Assembly: GCF_900107765.1 (NCBI RefSeq)
Contig: NZ_FNQY01000016.1
Span: forward strand, 1 to 64,000
Reading direction: 5' to 3'
Length of the DNA: 64,000 nucleotides
Origin: Arachidicoccus rhizosphaerae
GTDB lineage: Bacteria > Bacteroidota > Bacteroidia > Chitinophagales > Chitinophagaceae
Positions within the stretch are counted from its first letter, which is position 1. Each line of letters begins with the position of its first letter. Below, piece by piece: positions 9,876 through 20,362 of this stretch. The translations under genes were made by a program, and so were the position numbers. The notes beneath the pieces were generated by a model. The model had not been told where the DNA came from and did no database searches. It saw only the letters and a list, made by a program, of their open reading frames with translations.

Positions 9876-11099
9876 ATGGCTATATTAAATCTGATTAAAC
9901 TCGCTATAAAAGCCCTGCAGCGCAACAAGCTAAGGGCGTTTCTGACCATGCTTGGTATCATCATTGGAGTCGCGGCAGTGATTGCCATGATGGCCATCGG
10001 ACAAGGTTCCAAGGAGAGCATCCGCAGCTCTTTGTCCGGCATGGGCTCCAACATGATTACCATCTTCCCCCAGAGTAACCTGGAAGGCGGCGTGAGAATG
10101 GGAGGCAGCAGCTTTCAGTCACTGACCATGAAAGACGTGAACGCGATAAAAAAACAGGCGACCAAAATTGACGGTATATCACCGGTGGTCAATGCCAGCG
10201 GCCAGGCCGTCAACGGCGGGCAAAACTGGCCTACCAGCATATACGGAGTCAGTCAGGATTATCTACATATCCGCCAATTCAGTCTGAAAGACGGGGTTAA
10301 TTTTACGGACAAGGATATCCTTACCTCTGCCAAAGTATGCCTTTTAGGCCAGACGGTCATCGATAACCTTTTTGCACCAGGCGTAGACCCCGTAGGCAAA
10401 TACATCCGCTTTGGCAAGACGCCCTTTCAGGTAATCGGTATTCTGAACCCTAAAGGACAAAGTAACTTTGGTCAGGATCAGGATGATATCATCCTGGCGC
10501 CTTACACCACCGTACAAAACAGAATCACTGCCAGTACCGTTTATCTCAATCAGATCTACGTATCTGCCATCAGTGAGGCGGCCAGTGACTCTGCCACCAA
10601 TGAGATTACGTCCATATTAAGGGCCAATCACCATCTTACTGATCAGCAGGAGGATGACTTCAACGTCAGAACACAGGCGGAGCTGATCAGCACCATCAGT
10701 GCAACAAGCAGCATGCTTACAGTGCTACTGACCTCTATAGCCGGGATTTCCCTCTTCATTGGGGGGATCGGCATCATGAATATCATGTACGTATCCGTTA
10801 CGGAAAGAACCAAGGAAATTGGTCTTAGAATGGCTATAGGTGCCAGAGGCTCCGACATCCTGATGCAATTTTTAATTGAAGCCATCATTATTAGTATCAC
10901 AGGCGGATTGATTGGTGTGGGACTGGGGCTACTCTCCTCCTTTTTAATCACCAAACTGGCCCACTGGCCGGTACTCATATCAGAGACCTCCATTATGATT
11001 TCATTTTTGGTATGTGGCATTACAGGGGTATTTTTTGGTTACTATCCGGCGCAAAAAGCGGCAAGGCTCGACCCGATTGAGGCGCTGCGTTATGAATAG
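9876..11099 (+). CDS. MacB-type ABC permease (FtsX domain)
   Basis: This 407-residue inner-membrane permease has the MacB topology. One transmembrane helix (about 20-44, AFLTMLGIIIGVAAVIAMMA) is followed by a large periplasmic MacB_PCD domain (about 50-270) and three C-terminal helices of the FtsX domain (about 280-400), including SVTERTKEIGLRMAIGA and the YYPAQKAARLDPIEALRYE ending. The ATPase is a separate polypeptide, unlike E. coli MacB where the two are fused. A very long perfect hairpin lies just after its stop codon. Confidence 0.93.
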   Translation: MAILNLIKLAIKALQRNKLRAFLTMLGIIIGVAAVIAMMAIGQGSKESIRSSLSGMGSNMITIFPQSNLEGGVRMGGSSFQSLTMKDVNAIKKQATKIDGISPVVNASGQAVNGGQNWPTSIYGVSQDYLHIRQFSLKDGVNFTDKDILTSAKVCLLGQTVIDNLFAPGVDPVGKYIRFGKTPFQVIGILNPKGQSNFGQDQDDIILAPYTTVQNRITASTVYLNQIYVSAISEAASDSATNEITSILRANHHLTDQQEDDFNVRTQAELISTISATSSMLTVLLTSIAGISLFIGGIGIMNIMYVSVTERTKEIGLRMAIGARGSDILMQFLIEAIIISITGGLIGVGLGLLSSFLITKLAHWPVLISETSIMISFLVCGITGVFFGYYPAQKAARLDPIEALRYE

Positions 11100-11118
11100 C
11101 ATACCTAATAAACAATGA

Positions 11119-11166
11119 CGGGGTATACTGACAGCCTTTTAAATAAAAGGCTGTCAGTATACCCCG
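11119..11166. terminator. 22-bp perfect hairpin after the efflux operon
   Basis: Arms 11119-11140 and 11145-11166 are perfectly complementary over 22 bp with a 4-nt AAAT loop; the inner stem ends CCTTTT / AAAAGG. There is no T-run afterwards on the plus strand, so it is not a classic Rho-independent terminator. It may stop or protect the 3' end of the efflux mRNA, or partly insulate the following two-component genes. Confidence 0.6.
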
Positions 11167-11197
11167 AAGATACAGGCTCATAAAAAGCCTGATTTAA

Positions 11198-12337
11198 ATG
11201 ATGAAAACCGACGATCAACATAGTATAAACACGCAGTACAAACCAAATAATGGCTATCTTCATACGATGATACAAAGAGCCATGCGCATCAACTTTTCTG
11301 ATAAAAGGGTGATTATCCTGCTGCATATCATCATGTGGATTGCGATATTATCCCTGCCATTTATTCAGTATAACAGCGATCGCCACCGGGTGCCGGGCCC
11401 GCCCAGCGAAGAGTTGAGGTTAGCTTTTTTACACCTCTCCCTGTTAAATAATTTGGTGTGGATTGTCATATTTTATCTGAACAGTATCCTTTTGATTCCA
11501 AGGCTGGCCACTCCTAAAAAGTGGACGGCTTATACCATCAGTATTTTTATCCTTTTCTTTTTTGCGTTAGGTGTTAATTATCTTCTGGTAAAGACAGTCA
11601 TCCATGACGGTCATTATAATTTTATTCGCTCCATTACTTTTAGCCTGCCCCCTTTTATACTGGCCATACTGTCCAGTTCTCTATGGCAGATCTGGCGTGA
11701 TAAGACCAAGACCGCTCAGCTCTTGCAGCAACAAAAAGAGGAGAATCTCAAAACAGAACTTTCTTTTTTACGGTCTCAGATCAGCCCGCATTTCATATTC
11801 AATATATTAAATAATATCACGGCACTGATCCGCATGAAAAGTGAGCAGGCAGAACCCACGATTATTCAGCTTTCCGCGTTGTTACAGTATATGCTCTATG
11901 ATACGCGTGAGGAAAAGGTGCTGCTTACCACCGAAGTCAGCTATCTGAAGACCTATATTGAGCTCCAGCAGCAACGCTTTGGAGACAGGGTCCAGATTCA
12001 CCAGGATATAGCGTTAGAGAACAACTGGGCAGAAATCGAGCCCATGTTGCTAATCCCCTTTGTGGAAAATGCCTTTAAACATGGCAGTGGTTACCTGCAG
12101 CATCCGGAAATTGACATACACCTGATTACAAAAAGCGGACGGCTGATTTTTGAAATCAGCAACCGGTATGATCCGGTTAGTACGGAAATCAAGGACCGCG
12201 TATCCGGCATCGGTCTTTCCAATGTCCAAAGAAGAATTGAACTTTTGTATCAGAATAGAAGCAGCTTTTTTATTCACCGGGATCAGGACACTTTTACCGT
12301 ACATTTGGAACTGGAATTAGGTCCCGCAAAACAATAA
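11198..12337 (+). CDS. LytS/YehU-type sensor histidine kinase
   Basis: This is a 379-residue kinase of the His_kinase (PF06580) class. Four predicted membrane helices occur at about 38-57, 76-100, 112-132 and 147-165. A short coiled coil (AQLLQQQKEENLKTELSFL) leads into the phospho-acceptor motif LRSQISPHFIFNILNN with His198. The N-box is IPFVENAFKHG (Asn291) and the G-box GIGLSN is at 336-341. No separate extracellular sensor domain is visible, so sensing is probably within the membrane. It is followed two nucleotides later by its LytTR response regulator. Placement directly behind the efflux genes suggests it controls or responds to them, as an inference. The start could also be Met2 or Met24. 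Confidence 0.9.
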   Translation: MMKTDDQHSINTQYKPNNGYLHTMIQRAMRINFSDKRVIILLHIIMWIAILSLPFIQYNSDRHRVPGPPSEELRLAFLHLSLLNNLVWIVIFYLNSILLIPRLATPKKWTAYTISIFILFFFALGVNYLLVKTVIHDGHYNFIRSITFSLPPFILAILSSSLWQIWRDKTKTAQLLQQQKEENLKTELSFLRSQISPHFIFNILNNITALIRMKSEQAEPTIIQLSALLQYMLYDTREEKVLLTTEVSYLKTYIELQQQRFGDRVQIHQDIALENNWAEIEPMLLIPFVENAFKHGSGYLQHPEIDIHLITKSGRLIFEISNRYDPVSTEIKDRVSGIGLSNVQRRIELLYQNRSSFFIHRDQDTFTVHLELELGPAKQ

Positions 12338-12339
12338 TA

Positions 12340-13131
12340 ATGATGATGAGATGTCTGGCAATGGATGACGAACCGCTGGCCCTGGCCCTGCTGGCCGATA
12401 ATATCAGTAAAGTGCCTTTTCTGGAGCTCGTCGCGTCCTGTAATGATCCCTTCAAGGCTATTGAGATCATGCAGACTGCCTCCATTGACCTTATTTTCAC
12501 GGACATACAAATGCCGGGACTCACAGGTTTACAGTTTATTGAAGGGCTGGTAAACCGGCCCATTGTGATATTGATTACAGCCTATAAGCAATACGCTTTA
12601 CAGAGCTATGATCTGGATGTGGTGGATTATCTGGTAAAGCCCGTGGCACTGGACCGGTTTATCAAAGCCTGTAATAAAGCGCATGAACTCTTTTTACTTA
12701 AAAAAGCCATGCAATCCAGACAGCAGTCAGATCAGAGCGGACAAACCGCCGGCGCTCAGCAAGCACAGCCGCCATCCGGCCCCTCCCCGGCAGGCAGCCC
12801 TGTTCCGGACTATCTTTTTGTAAACGTCGGGTATAGTCTGGAAAAAGTGATGCTGTCTGACATTATTTATATTGAAGGGTTAAGATCCTATATCAATATT
12901 CATCTATTAAGCCAGCCACAGCCCTTACTGACAAGAGCCACCATGAAATCCATTGAGGCCTACCTGCCGGCTCCGGACTTCATGCGCATTCATAAATCCT
13001 ATATCATCGCCACCCGTCAGATACAGCGCATGAAAAAAAATGACCTGACACTGATCGGAGGAACCGAATTACCCATCGGGGAAATATACCGGCCAGCCGT
13101 TAACGACCTGATTAAAAACCAGCTGGGATAG
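12340..13131 (+). CDS. LytTR-family response regulator
   Basis: This is a 263-residue response regulator. The receiver domain (about 3-120) has acidic Asp9/Asp10, phospho-acceptor Asp55 (FTDIQMPG), Thr80 and Lys100 (LVKP). A Gln/Pro/Ser-rich linker (about 128-155) leads to a LytTR DNA-binding domain (about 160-260: VMLSDIIYIEGLRSYINIHL, MRIHKSYIIATRQI). The gene starts two nucleotides after the kinase stop with three consecutive ATG codons, so translation is coupled. It ends before the bidirectional terminator shared with atpC. Confidence 0.92.
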   Translation: MMMRCLAMDDEPLALALLADNISKVPFLELVASCNDPFKAIEIMQTASIDLIFTDIQMPGLTGLQFIEGLVNRPIVILITAYKQYALQSYDLDVVDYLVKPVALDRFIKACNKAHELFLLKKAMQSRQQSDQSGQTAGAQQAQPPSGPSPAGSPVPDYLFVNVGYSLEKVMLSDIIYIEGLRSYINIHLLSQPQPLLTRATMKSIEAYLPAPDFMRIHKSYIIATRQIQRMKKNDLTLIGGTELPIGEIYRPAVNDLIKNQLG

Positions 13132-13188
13132 GCTGATCCTTGAGGCTGCCGGGCAAACGAAGACCGTCTTTTTCATTCATTACATATC

Positions 13189-13206
13189 GTGCCTGCAGGC
13201 AGGCAC
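13189..13206. repeat. Small palindrome after the LytTR gene
   Basis: GTGCCTG-CAGG-CAGGCAC forms a 7-bp stem between the LytTR stop and the following terminator. It may add to 3'-end structure of that mRNA; no other role is visible. Confidence 0.35.
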
Positions 13207-13210
13207 AAAA

Positions 13211-13252
13211 AAATAGGAACCCGCTGTTATTAAGTTGGGTTCCTATTGTTTT
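13211..13252. terminator. Bidirectional Rho-independent terminator
   Basis: An 11-bp stem (13212-13222 with 13237-13247, AATAGGAACCC against GGGTTCCTATT) with a 14-nt loop is flanked by an A-run on the left and a T-run on the right. It can end the LytTR transcript on the plus strand and the atpD-atpC transcript on the minus strand. Confidence 0.85.
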
Positions 13253-13289
13253 TTATCTTTTCCAAAACGCTGCAGGCAGCGCTAAGATG

Positions 13290-13550
13290 TTAGACGATTT
13301 CTGTTGCACCTTCAACCAGTACGGTAGCTTTATTATCCAGGATTTCTACAAAACCTCCTTCAATAGTAAACTGCTGGTTATTGGTACCTTTTGCATTAAC
13401 CAGTACTTTAATCTGGCCTTTAGTTAAAGCACTTACCATAGGTGCGTGACGGTTCAGGACTTCAAATAAACCGCTGACGCCTGGTAACTGAACGCCATAC
13501 ACGTCGCCGCTATAGATTCTTCTTTCTGGTGTTAATATTTCTAAAAGCAT
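13290..13550 (-). CDS. atpC: F1Fo ATP synthase epsilon subunit, short form
   Basis: This 86-residue protein starts MLLEILTPERRIYSGDVYGVQLPG and contains the epsilon beta-sandwich (GLFEVLNRHAPMVSALTKG and FTIEGGFVEILDNKATVLVE). It carries only the N-terminal sandwich; the C-terminal two-helix inhibitory domain of the roughly 135-residue enterobacterial protein is absent. Short epsilon subunits of this kind are known in Bacteroidota. The ATG at 13550 is used because a longer reading would overlap atpD with unrelated sequence. It follows atpD by 46 nt. Confidence 0.93.
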   Translation of the reverse strand: MLLEILTPERRIYSGDVYGVQLPGVSGLFEVLNRHAPMVSALTKGQIKVLVNAKGTNNQQFTIEGGFVEILDNKATVLVEGATEIV

Positions 13551-13596
13551 GAGTATCAATTTAATTAGGTAAAATATTGATCCGTCCGGGTTTGAA

Positions 13597-15168
<1,572 letters not shown>

Positions 15169-15185
15169 CTATTTTCAATTTTTGG

Positions 15186-15193
15186 CAAAGGTA
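15186..15193 (-). promoter_or_regulatory. Candidate -7 box for atpD-atpC
   Basis: The minus strand reads TACCTTTG, an exact match to the Bacteroidota TAnnTTTG box, 84 nt upstream of the atpD ATG. No clear TTTG -33 element lies at the usual 19-21 nt spacing. Confidence 0.4.
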
Positions 15194-15340
15194 AGGGTTT
15201 AGAATTTTTTAAAGGAAAAAAATAGAGAATAAATTTAACATGAACCAATTTTTTTTGCCAATGTTTGTCTGATTTTTGCGCCAATCACCGGAATGCCAAC
15301 AAAATGCCAAAAAAAATATTTTTTCACAATTATTTTATTG

Positions 15341-15348
15341 TAGATTTG
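15341..15348 (+). promoter_or_regulatory. Candidate -7 box for the first DUF3857 gene
   Basis: TAGATTTG is an exact match to TAnnTTTG, with its last base 41 nt before the ATG at 15390, within an A/T-rich stretch. No exact TTTG -33 partner is seen. Confidence 0.5.
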
Positions 15349-15389
15349 TTATTGCTTACTAGAGACTAACAAGTAATAAAAATTATAAT

Positions 15390-17312
15390 ATGAGAAAACC
15401 ACTGCTTCTGTTCCTGTTGTTTGCAATAAGCTTATACGGCTTCGGGCAAAAAAAATTGCCTAAATTGGGCCATTATACGGATGAAGAAATGGCCTTTACG
15501 GACTGTTCCTTTGATCCGGGCTCCGATATTGTTTGTCTTTTCGAGGAAAGTGTGGTTCAGTTTAACCTTAACGGCTCCACGCCAATGCTGGAAACCTATA
15601 TTCGTAAACGGTTTAAAGTGCTAAAGACACCAGGCGTTGAAAGTGCCAATGTCAAACTCTCCTATTACAGTAAGGACGGCTTTGAAGATATCAGCGGTGT
15701 GGAAGGTTACGTATATAATTTAGGATCAGATGGTAAGGTGACCACCTCTAAAATGAAAAACAATGAGACCTTCCGGAAAAAAATAGACGGGGAGTATTCT
15801 GAACTTAGTTTTGCCCTGCCAGAGGTGAAGGTCGGAAGCGTATTTGAATACAAATACCGGGTGTACAGACGTACCATTGGCGGGATAGCCCCCTGGAGAT
15901 TCCAACATGAATACCCTACGCTCTATAGCTGCTGCCACCTGATGATCCCTGAATATTTTGATTTCACCTATTCCGCGGTCCGGCGCCAGCCCATGGAAGT
16001 GAAGGCCGACGGTTCTGTCAACGGCAGTTTTTATTCAATGAGTGATATCCCGGGGATTCATGACGAGCCTTATATGGCAGGCACCAATGATTTTATCCAG
16101 CGCGTTGATTTTCATCTAACCAGAATCAACCCTCCGGGTCAGTCCCCTATCCTTGTGGGTACTACCTGGGACAACATATCCAAACAGTTACAGGAAAACA
16201 ATTATTTTGGGCAACAGCTGCATAGAAATATAAAAGGAACGGATTCCCTGAAAACTGCCCTTGCCACCTGCCATACCCAACTGGATAAATTAATCGCCAT
16301 TTATCAGTTTGTACAGCAGTATATGGCCTGGAACGGCGATAATGAAATTTTCTCCTCCGATGCAGGCATTAAGGATGCCTGGGATAAAAAACAAGGCAAT
16401 TGCGCGGACATCAATATGATTCTGATTGATTTACTGAAGGATAATGATATAGACGCTTATCCTATTTTGGTGAGTACCCGCGATCACGGAAGTGTTCAGA
16501 AATCCTATCCTAATCTGATGCAGTTTAATGCAACCATGGCCGTTGCCAAACTGGATTCTACCGTTTATGTTATGAACGCCTCAGACAAATACAACCCGTA
16601 TGATCTGGTGCCCTATGATGTTCAGTATACTTATGGATTTATAGTGGACAGGAAAAATTCCGATTGGCTGACTATTTATGATAACCGTAAAAAAGAAAAG
16701 TCCTTTATCACGGTTTCCCTTAATCTGGATAAGGAAGGCAAACTTTCCGGAATAGGCAGAGCTGCCTATAGTGACTATGCCAGAAATATGCGGCTGAATG
16801 ACTATAGAAAAAAACAATTAAAGGACAGATTGACGCTAAAGGGAGATATCAACCTGAATATTGATTCGTTAATTGTCCAGAACGAGAATCTGTGGCAAAA
16901 ACCCCTGGATGTTCAGATTAATTGCAGCGGTAAGGCCAAAACATCCGGCAAGTATACCTTGATTCCTTATGATTTGTTTATGGGCCTGGAAGACAATCCG
17001 TTTACGGCAGACAAAAGACAAACCAATATCAATTTTGGTTATCTGCAGGACGTCCAGGTCACCGGCTATATTAATTTACCCGAAGGTTATACCGTAGAGT
17101 CCCTTCCGAAATCCATGAAAATGCAGATGTCAGACAGTTCCATTCTATTTAAACGCATCTTCCAGCAGTCATCTGCCACCCAACTGGCCTTCCAGCTCCG
17201 CATTCAGCATTTGCGACCTGAATACGCCACCGTGGAATATGAAGATCTAAAAGCCTACTATAAAAAAATGTATGAGCTTTTAAATGAAAGAATCGTACTG
17301 AAAAAAATGTAA
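15390..17312 (+). CDS. Exported DUF3857/transglutaminase-fold protein, probably inactive triad
   Basis: This 640-residue protein has a signal peptide (about 1-19, LLLFLLFAISLYGFG). An N-terminal DUF3857 domain (about 45-200) is followed by a transglutaminase-like core (about 290-430) and a C-terminal DUF3858-like region (about 520-635). The nucleophile Cys338 is present in QGNCADIN, but the position where relatives have FNH or FDH reads QFNATM (Ala381), so the catalytic His appears to be lost. The later VMNASDKYNP block could hold the Asp. It may be a structural or binding paralogue rather than an enzyme. The function of such proteins is unknown. A related gene follows 111 nt downstream. Confidence 0.85.
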   Translation: MRKPLLLFLLFAISLYGFGQKKLPKLGHYTDEEMAFTDCSFDPGSDIVCLFEESVVQFNLNGSTPMLETYIRKRFKVLKTPGVESANVKLSYYSKDGFEDISGVEGYVYNLGSDGKVTTSKMKNNETFRKKIDGEYSELSFALPEVKVGSVFEYKYRVYRRTIGGIAPWRFQHEYPTLYSCCHLMIPEYFDFTYSAVRRQPMEVKADGSVNGSFYSMSDIPGIHDEPYMAGTNDFIQRVDFHLTRINPPGQSPILVGTTWDNISKQLQENNYFGQQLHRNIKGTDSLKTALATCHTQLDKLIAIYQFVQQYMAWNGDNEIFSSDAGIKDAWDKKQGNCADINMILIDLLKDNDIDAYPILVSTRDHGSVQKSYPNLMQFNATMAVAKLDSTVYVMNASDKYNPYDLVPYDVQYTYGFIVDRKNSDWLTIYDNRKKEKSFITVSLNLDKEGKLSGIGRAAYSDYARNMRLNDYRKKQLKDRLTLKGDINLNIDSLIVQNENLWQKPLDVQINCSGKAKTSGKYTLIPYDLFMGLEDNPFTADKRQTNINFGYLQDVQVTGYINLPEGYTVESLPKSMKMQMSDSSILFKRIFQQSSATQLAFQLRIQHLRPEYATVEYEDLKAYYKKMYELLNERIVLKKM

Positions 17313-17423
17313 GCATAAAGTTCAGGGCAGTATATCTAAGGCAAATGGAGGATTCACTTTCTTGTCTGCCTGGATGCTGTCCGGCTTTACCTATCAATTT
17401 CCTTATTTAAAACTGCAGTTCTC

Positions 17424-19358
17424 ATGTATAGTTGTATGCGTCCCTTTACGCTGTTATTTACCCCCTTGCTTTTACTGAGTCATCCTTGGGGGGCCAAGGC
17501 TCAGCCGGCCCCGCCTCAGTATCCGGTTTCCGCCATTGCGGACAGCTTACTGGAAGATGCCAACAGTGTAGTACGGCTGAGTTCCACGGAACTTACTGTA
17601 AAAGATCCCCAGAACGCAACCGGTCATTTTCATAAGGTTTATACCATTTTAAACAAAAAGGCGGACCGCTACCTCATTTTCAGCTCTTATAATTCCAGTT
17701 TCCGGCAACTAACGGACGTGAATATCCGGGTCTATGATAAGCAGGGACTGCAGATCCAGAAATACAATAAAAAGGATATGATGAGTACCAGTTTTGGAGA
17801 AGAACTGGTGGATGACGGCAGCCTTACTTATTTCAGAGTCAGCCCTCCCTCGTACCCGGTTACCGTTGAATTTGACTATTTTGTTAAATATAAGGGTATC
17901 CTGGTCTATCCGGGTTTTGAAATGCAGGCTGCAAGTCAGGCTTTGCAAAAGGGTGCTTATCAGATTACCCTGCCTGCAGATCTTGGATTCAGGTATAAGA
18001 ATATCAATACACCCATTCAGCCCCGAAAAAATACTGCCGGCCTGCTTACCACTTATAAGTGGGAAGCAGGCAATTTACCAGCCATTTCCCTGGAATCCCA
18101 TTCAGGTCCTGACTATCAATACCTGCCGATGATTTTAATGGCTGCAGATAAGTTCAGCATGGATGATTATGCCGGCCAGATGGACAGCTGGAGCCATTTT
18201 GGGGACTGGGTGCGCCTGCTTAATAAAAAAGACGCTGCCTTAAAACCCGAGCAAATCGCCTTTTATCAGAACCTCACAGCAAGTGCCGCTAGCCAGCAGC
18301 AAAAAGCAAGAGTGATCTATGATTATCTGCAGCGTAATATGCGTTACGTAAGCATTCAACTCGGCATAGGTGGTTACAAACCACTCCCGGCAGCCTTTGT
18401 CAGCACCAAAAAATATGGGGATTGTAAAGCCCTCAGCCATTTTATGCAGGCCGCACTTGCAAGCGTTGGCATCGAAAGTTTTCCCGCACTGATCAATGCA
18501 GACCGCCCGGAAATTCCGGTGGAACCGGATTTTCCTAATGGATATTTTGACCATGAAATTTTATGCATCCCTCATTTGGACGGGAAAAGTGATACGACCT
18601 GGCTGGAATGTACCAGTAAATTAATTGACTTTGGCACGCTGGGTTATTCAACGGCTGGCAACTATGCCTTACTGTTAACACCAGATGGGGGCAAGCTGAT
18701 TCAGGCGCCCGCTACCACCTGCCAGGAAAATATACTTTCCATCCATGATACCATTTTACTGCACGCGGATGGCTCTGCCACCCAAAAGTCAAGATACGCG
18801 GGACAGGGCGCATACAAGGATATGTTTTTATATGGATTTTATCAGCATGCCGACCGGGATAAAAAGGACTTTATTACGGATTATCTGGGCTTAAAGTCTA
18901 CAGATTCTCTACAATTTGGGGAGCAAGCCAGAACGACCGGCCCCTATACATTTGACATGGACCTTAAGTATGACAATTTTCCTGATTTTGTATCCGGCAC
19001 AAAGGTCTTTGTCCGTTCCAGACCTTTTAGCAGGTTTATTTACACCCCGGATGAGGATTCTTCCAGAACAGCCGATTATTATTTTGATTTCCCGCATACC
19101 ATTGTTGATACAACTGTCTATCAGCTGGATGCAGACATGCATCCCGAATCCATTCCTGAGGACCGGACTATTTCCTATGATTTTGGCACTTATGCCAGTC
19201 AGTATCATTATGATGCAGATAACAGAAAACTTAGTATTATCAATCAGTTAGTCATTAATAAGGATATCGTTAAGGCGGATAAATTTAATGACCTGATTGA
19301 TTTTACCGGTAAAGTCGCCGGTGATGTGGAGGAGAAAATTGTCTTTATCAAGGATTAA
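17424..19358 (+). CDS. Exported DUF3857/transglutaminase-like protein, triad intact
   Basis: This 644-residue paralogue has a signal peptide (about 1-26, ending GAKAQ), a DUF3857 domain (about 40-230) and a transglutaminase core with Cys334 in YGDCKALS, His377 in FDHEIL and an acidic WLECTSK block that could complete the triad. A beta-rich C-terminal domain follows. Fold and triad suggest a periplasmic cysteine peptidase or transglutaminase-like enzyme; no substrate is known. Tandem occurrence with a His-less paralogue suggests the two may act together. Starts at 17424 and 17436 are both possible. Confidence 0.87.
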   Translation: MYSCMRPFTLLFTPLLLLSHPWGAKAQPAPPQYPVSAIADSLLEDANSVVRLSSTELTVKDPQNATGHFHKVYTILNKKADRYLIFSSYNSSFRQLTDVNIRVYDKQGLQIQKYNKKDMMSTSFGEELVDDGSLTYFRVSPPSYPVTVEFDYFVKYKGILVYPGFEMQAASQALQKGAYQITLPADLGFRYKNINTPIQPRKNTAGLLTTYKWEAGNLPAISLESHSGPDYQYLPMILMAADKFSMDDYAGQMDSWSHFGDWVRLLNKKDAALKPEQIAFYQNLTASAASQQQKARVIYDYLQRNMRYVSIQLGIGGYKPLPAAFVSTKKYGDCKALSHFMQAALASVGIESFPALINADRPEIPVEPDFPNGYFDHEILCIPHLDGKSDTTWLECTSKLIDFGTLGYSTAGNYALLLTPDGGKLIQAPATTCQENILSIHDTILLHADGSATQKSRYAGQGAYKDMFLYGFYQHADRDKKDFITDYLGLKSTDSLQFGEQARTTGPYTFDMDLKYDNFPDFVSGTKVFVRSRPFSRFIYTPDEDSSRTADYYFDFPHTIVDTTVYQLDADMHPESIPEDRTISYDFGTYASQYHYDADNRKLSIINQLVINKDIVKADKFNDLIDFTGKVAGDVEEKIVFIKD

Positions 19359-19462
19359 AGTAAACGGACCAGTCAGCTAACGGGTACGGATCATTGACAA
19401 TACGCATACCCTGCACAGTTTTTGTGGCCTGTAAAACATACTTGAACAAAATATACTCAGTT

Positions 19463-19756
19463 ATGACCTTCCAGGAAATGATTCATAGTGACAAACCCGT
19501 TTTGGTCGATTTTCATGCCACCTGGTGTGGACCTTGTAAAACCATGGCTCCTATCTTGGAAGACCTTAAACGACAAATTGGAGAAAAGGCGCGCATTATC
19601 AAAATCGATGTGGATAAAAACCCCGAGGCTGCCGCCAGCTATCAGGTTTCCAGTGTACCTACCCTGATATTATTTAAAAATGGTAAAATGCTATGGCGCG
19701 CTTCGGGTGTAACGCCGACAGGTCAACTCAGACAATTGATCGAGCAGTATGGGTAA
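19463..19756 (+). CDS. Thioredoxin
   Basis: This is a 97-residue thioredoxin with the redox motif WCGPC (Cys22, Cys25), the cis-proline in [10 protein letters not shown] (Pro66) and the usual FKNG turn. No signal peptide is present, so it should act in the cytoplasm as a disulfide reductase. The ATG at 19463 gives the canonical length; an upstream in-frame non-ATG reading adds 23 residues without family similarity. It is the last intact gene before a decayed region. Confidence 0.93.
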   Translation: MTFQEMIHSDKPVLVDFHATWCGPCKTMAPILEDLKRQIGEKARIIKIDVDKNPEAAASYQVSSVPTLILFKNGKMLWRASGVTPTGQLRQLIEQYG

Positions 19757-19789
19757 AAACACATCGTCTTCCCGTTTTTTCCAAAGGAG

Positions 19790-20362
19790 GTAAGCGTTCG
19801 GCAAGAACCGTCAGTGTATTTATGAGTAGCTGGATAAGATTTGCCGGCTAATTATTGGAATATGATCTCTTATTCAAATACTTGCCGCTACTACGTTTAT
19901 CAAGAATCCCGCAATATGCGATACAGCTTCGATCAGCTGGGTGGTATTGTGAAGCCTATATGTGGGGGAATTTATTGTCGGGAGATATTTTTATGTTTAT
20001 CAACAAACGAAAAAATCAGTGCAAGTTGCTTAGCTGCTCAGAGGATGGCTTTGAGATTTTCCACAAACGCCTCGTAAAAGGTACATTTGCCGTACCGCCC
20101 CATGGACAGATAGAAGCTTACGAGCTGCAATTAATGATCAGTGGTGTGCCCTGATTAAAAAGGTAGATGACCTGACCGCAGAAGTAAGGAGGGTGTGGGC
20201 AGAGAATGCTGCTTTGCTGGACGAGAACCGAGGTATTAAGATTAAAGTAGCGGAACAAAAAGAATTATTGACAAGCAAAACAGGGTGATCTATAGCATTA
20301 CCGAGCAGGAAGAGCGGGAATTGCTGCAGCAACATAAAGAACAGTTAGCTTCTGGTGGGCGC
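19790..20362 (+). mobile_element. IS66-family remnant
   Basis: The segment begins with GTAAGCG at 19790, the usual start of IS66 terminal repeats. It contains a frameshifted tnpB and the coiled-coil beginning of a tnpC-like frame (about 20134-20288, LIKKVDDLTAEVRRVWAENAA). A last short open piece (ITEQEERELLQQHKEQ) ends at about 20362. The catalytic part of tnpC and the right terminal repeat are missing, so the element is dead. Confidence 0.65.
19841..20154 (+). pseudogene. tnpB: IS66 tnpB, frameshifted
   Basis: One frame carries the TnpB N-terminus (YYVYQESRNMRYSFDQLGGIV). After about 19960 the family resemblance continues in another frame (GDIFMFINKRKNQCKLLSC, then EDGFEIFHKRLVKGTFAVP). 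The two halves together match the conserved TnpB accessory protein, so a single frameshift has broken the gene. Confidence 0.7.
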
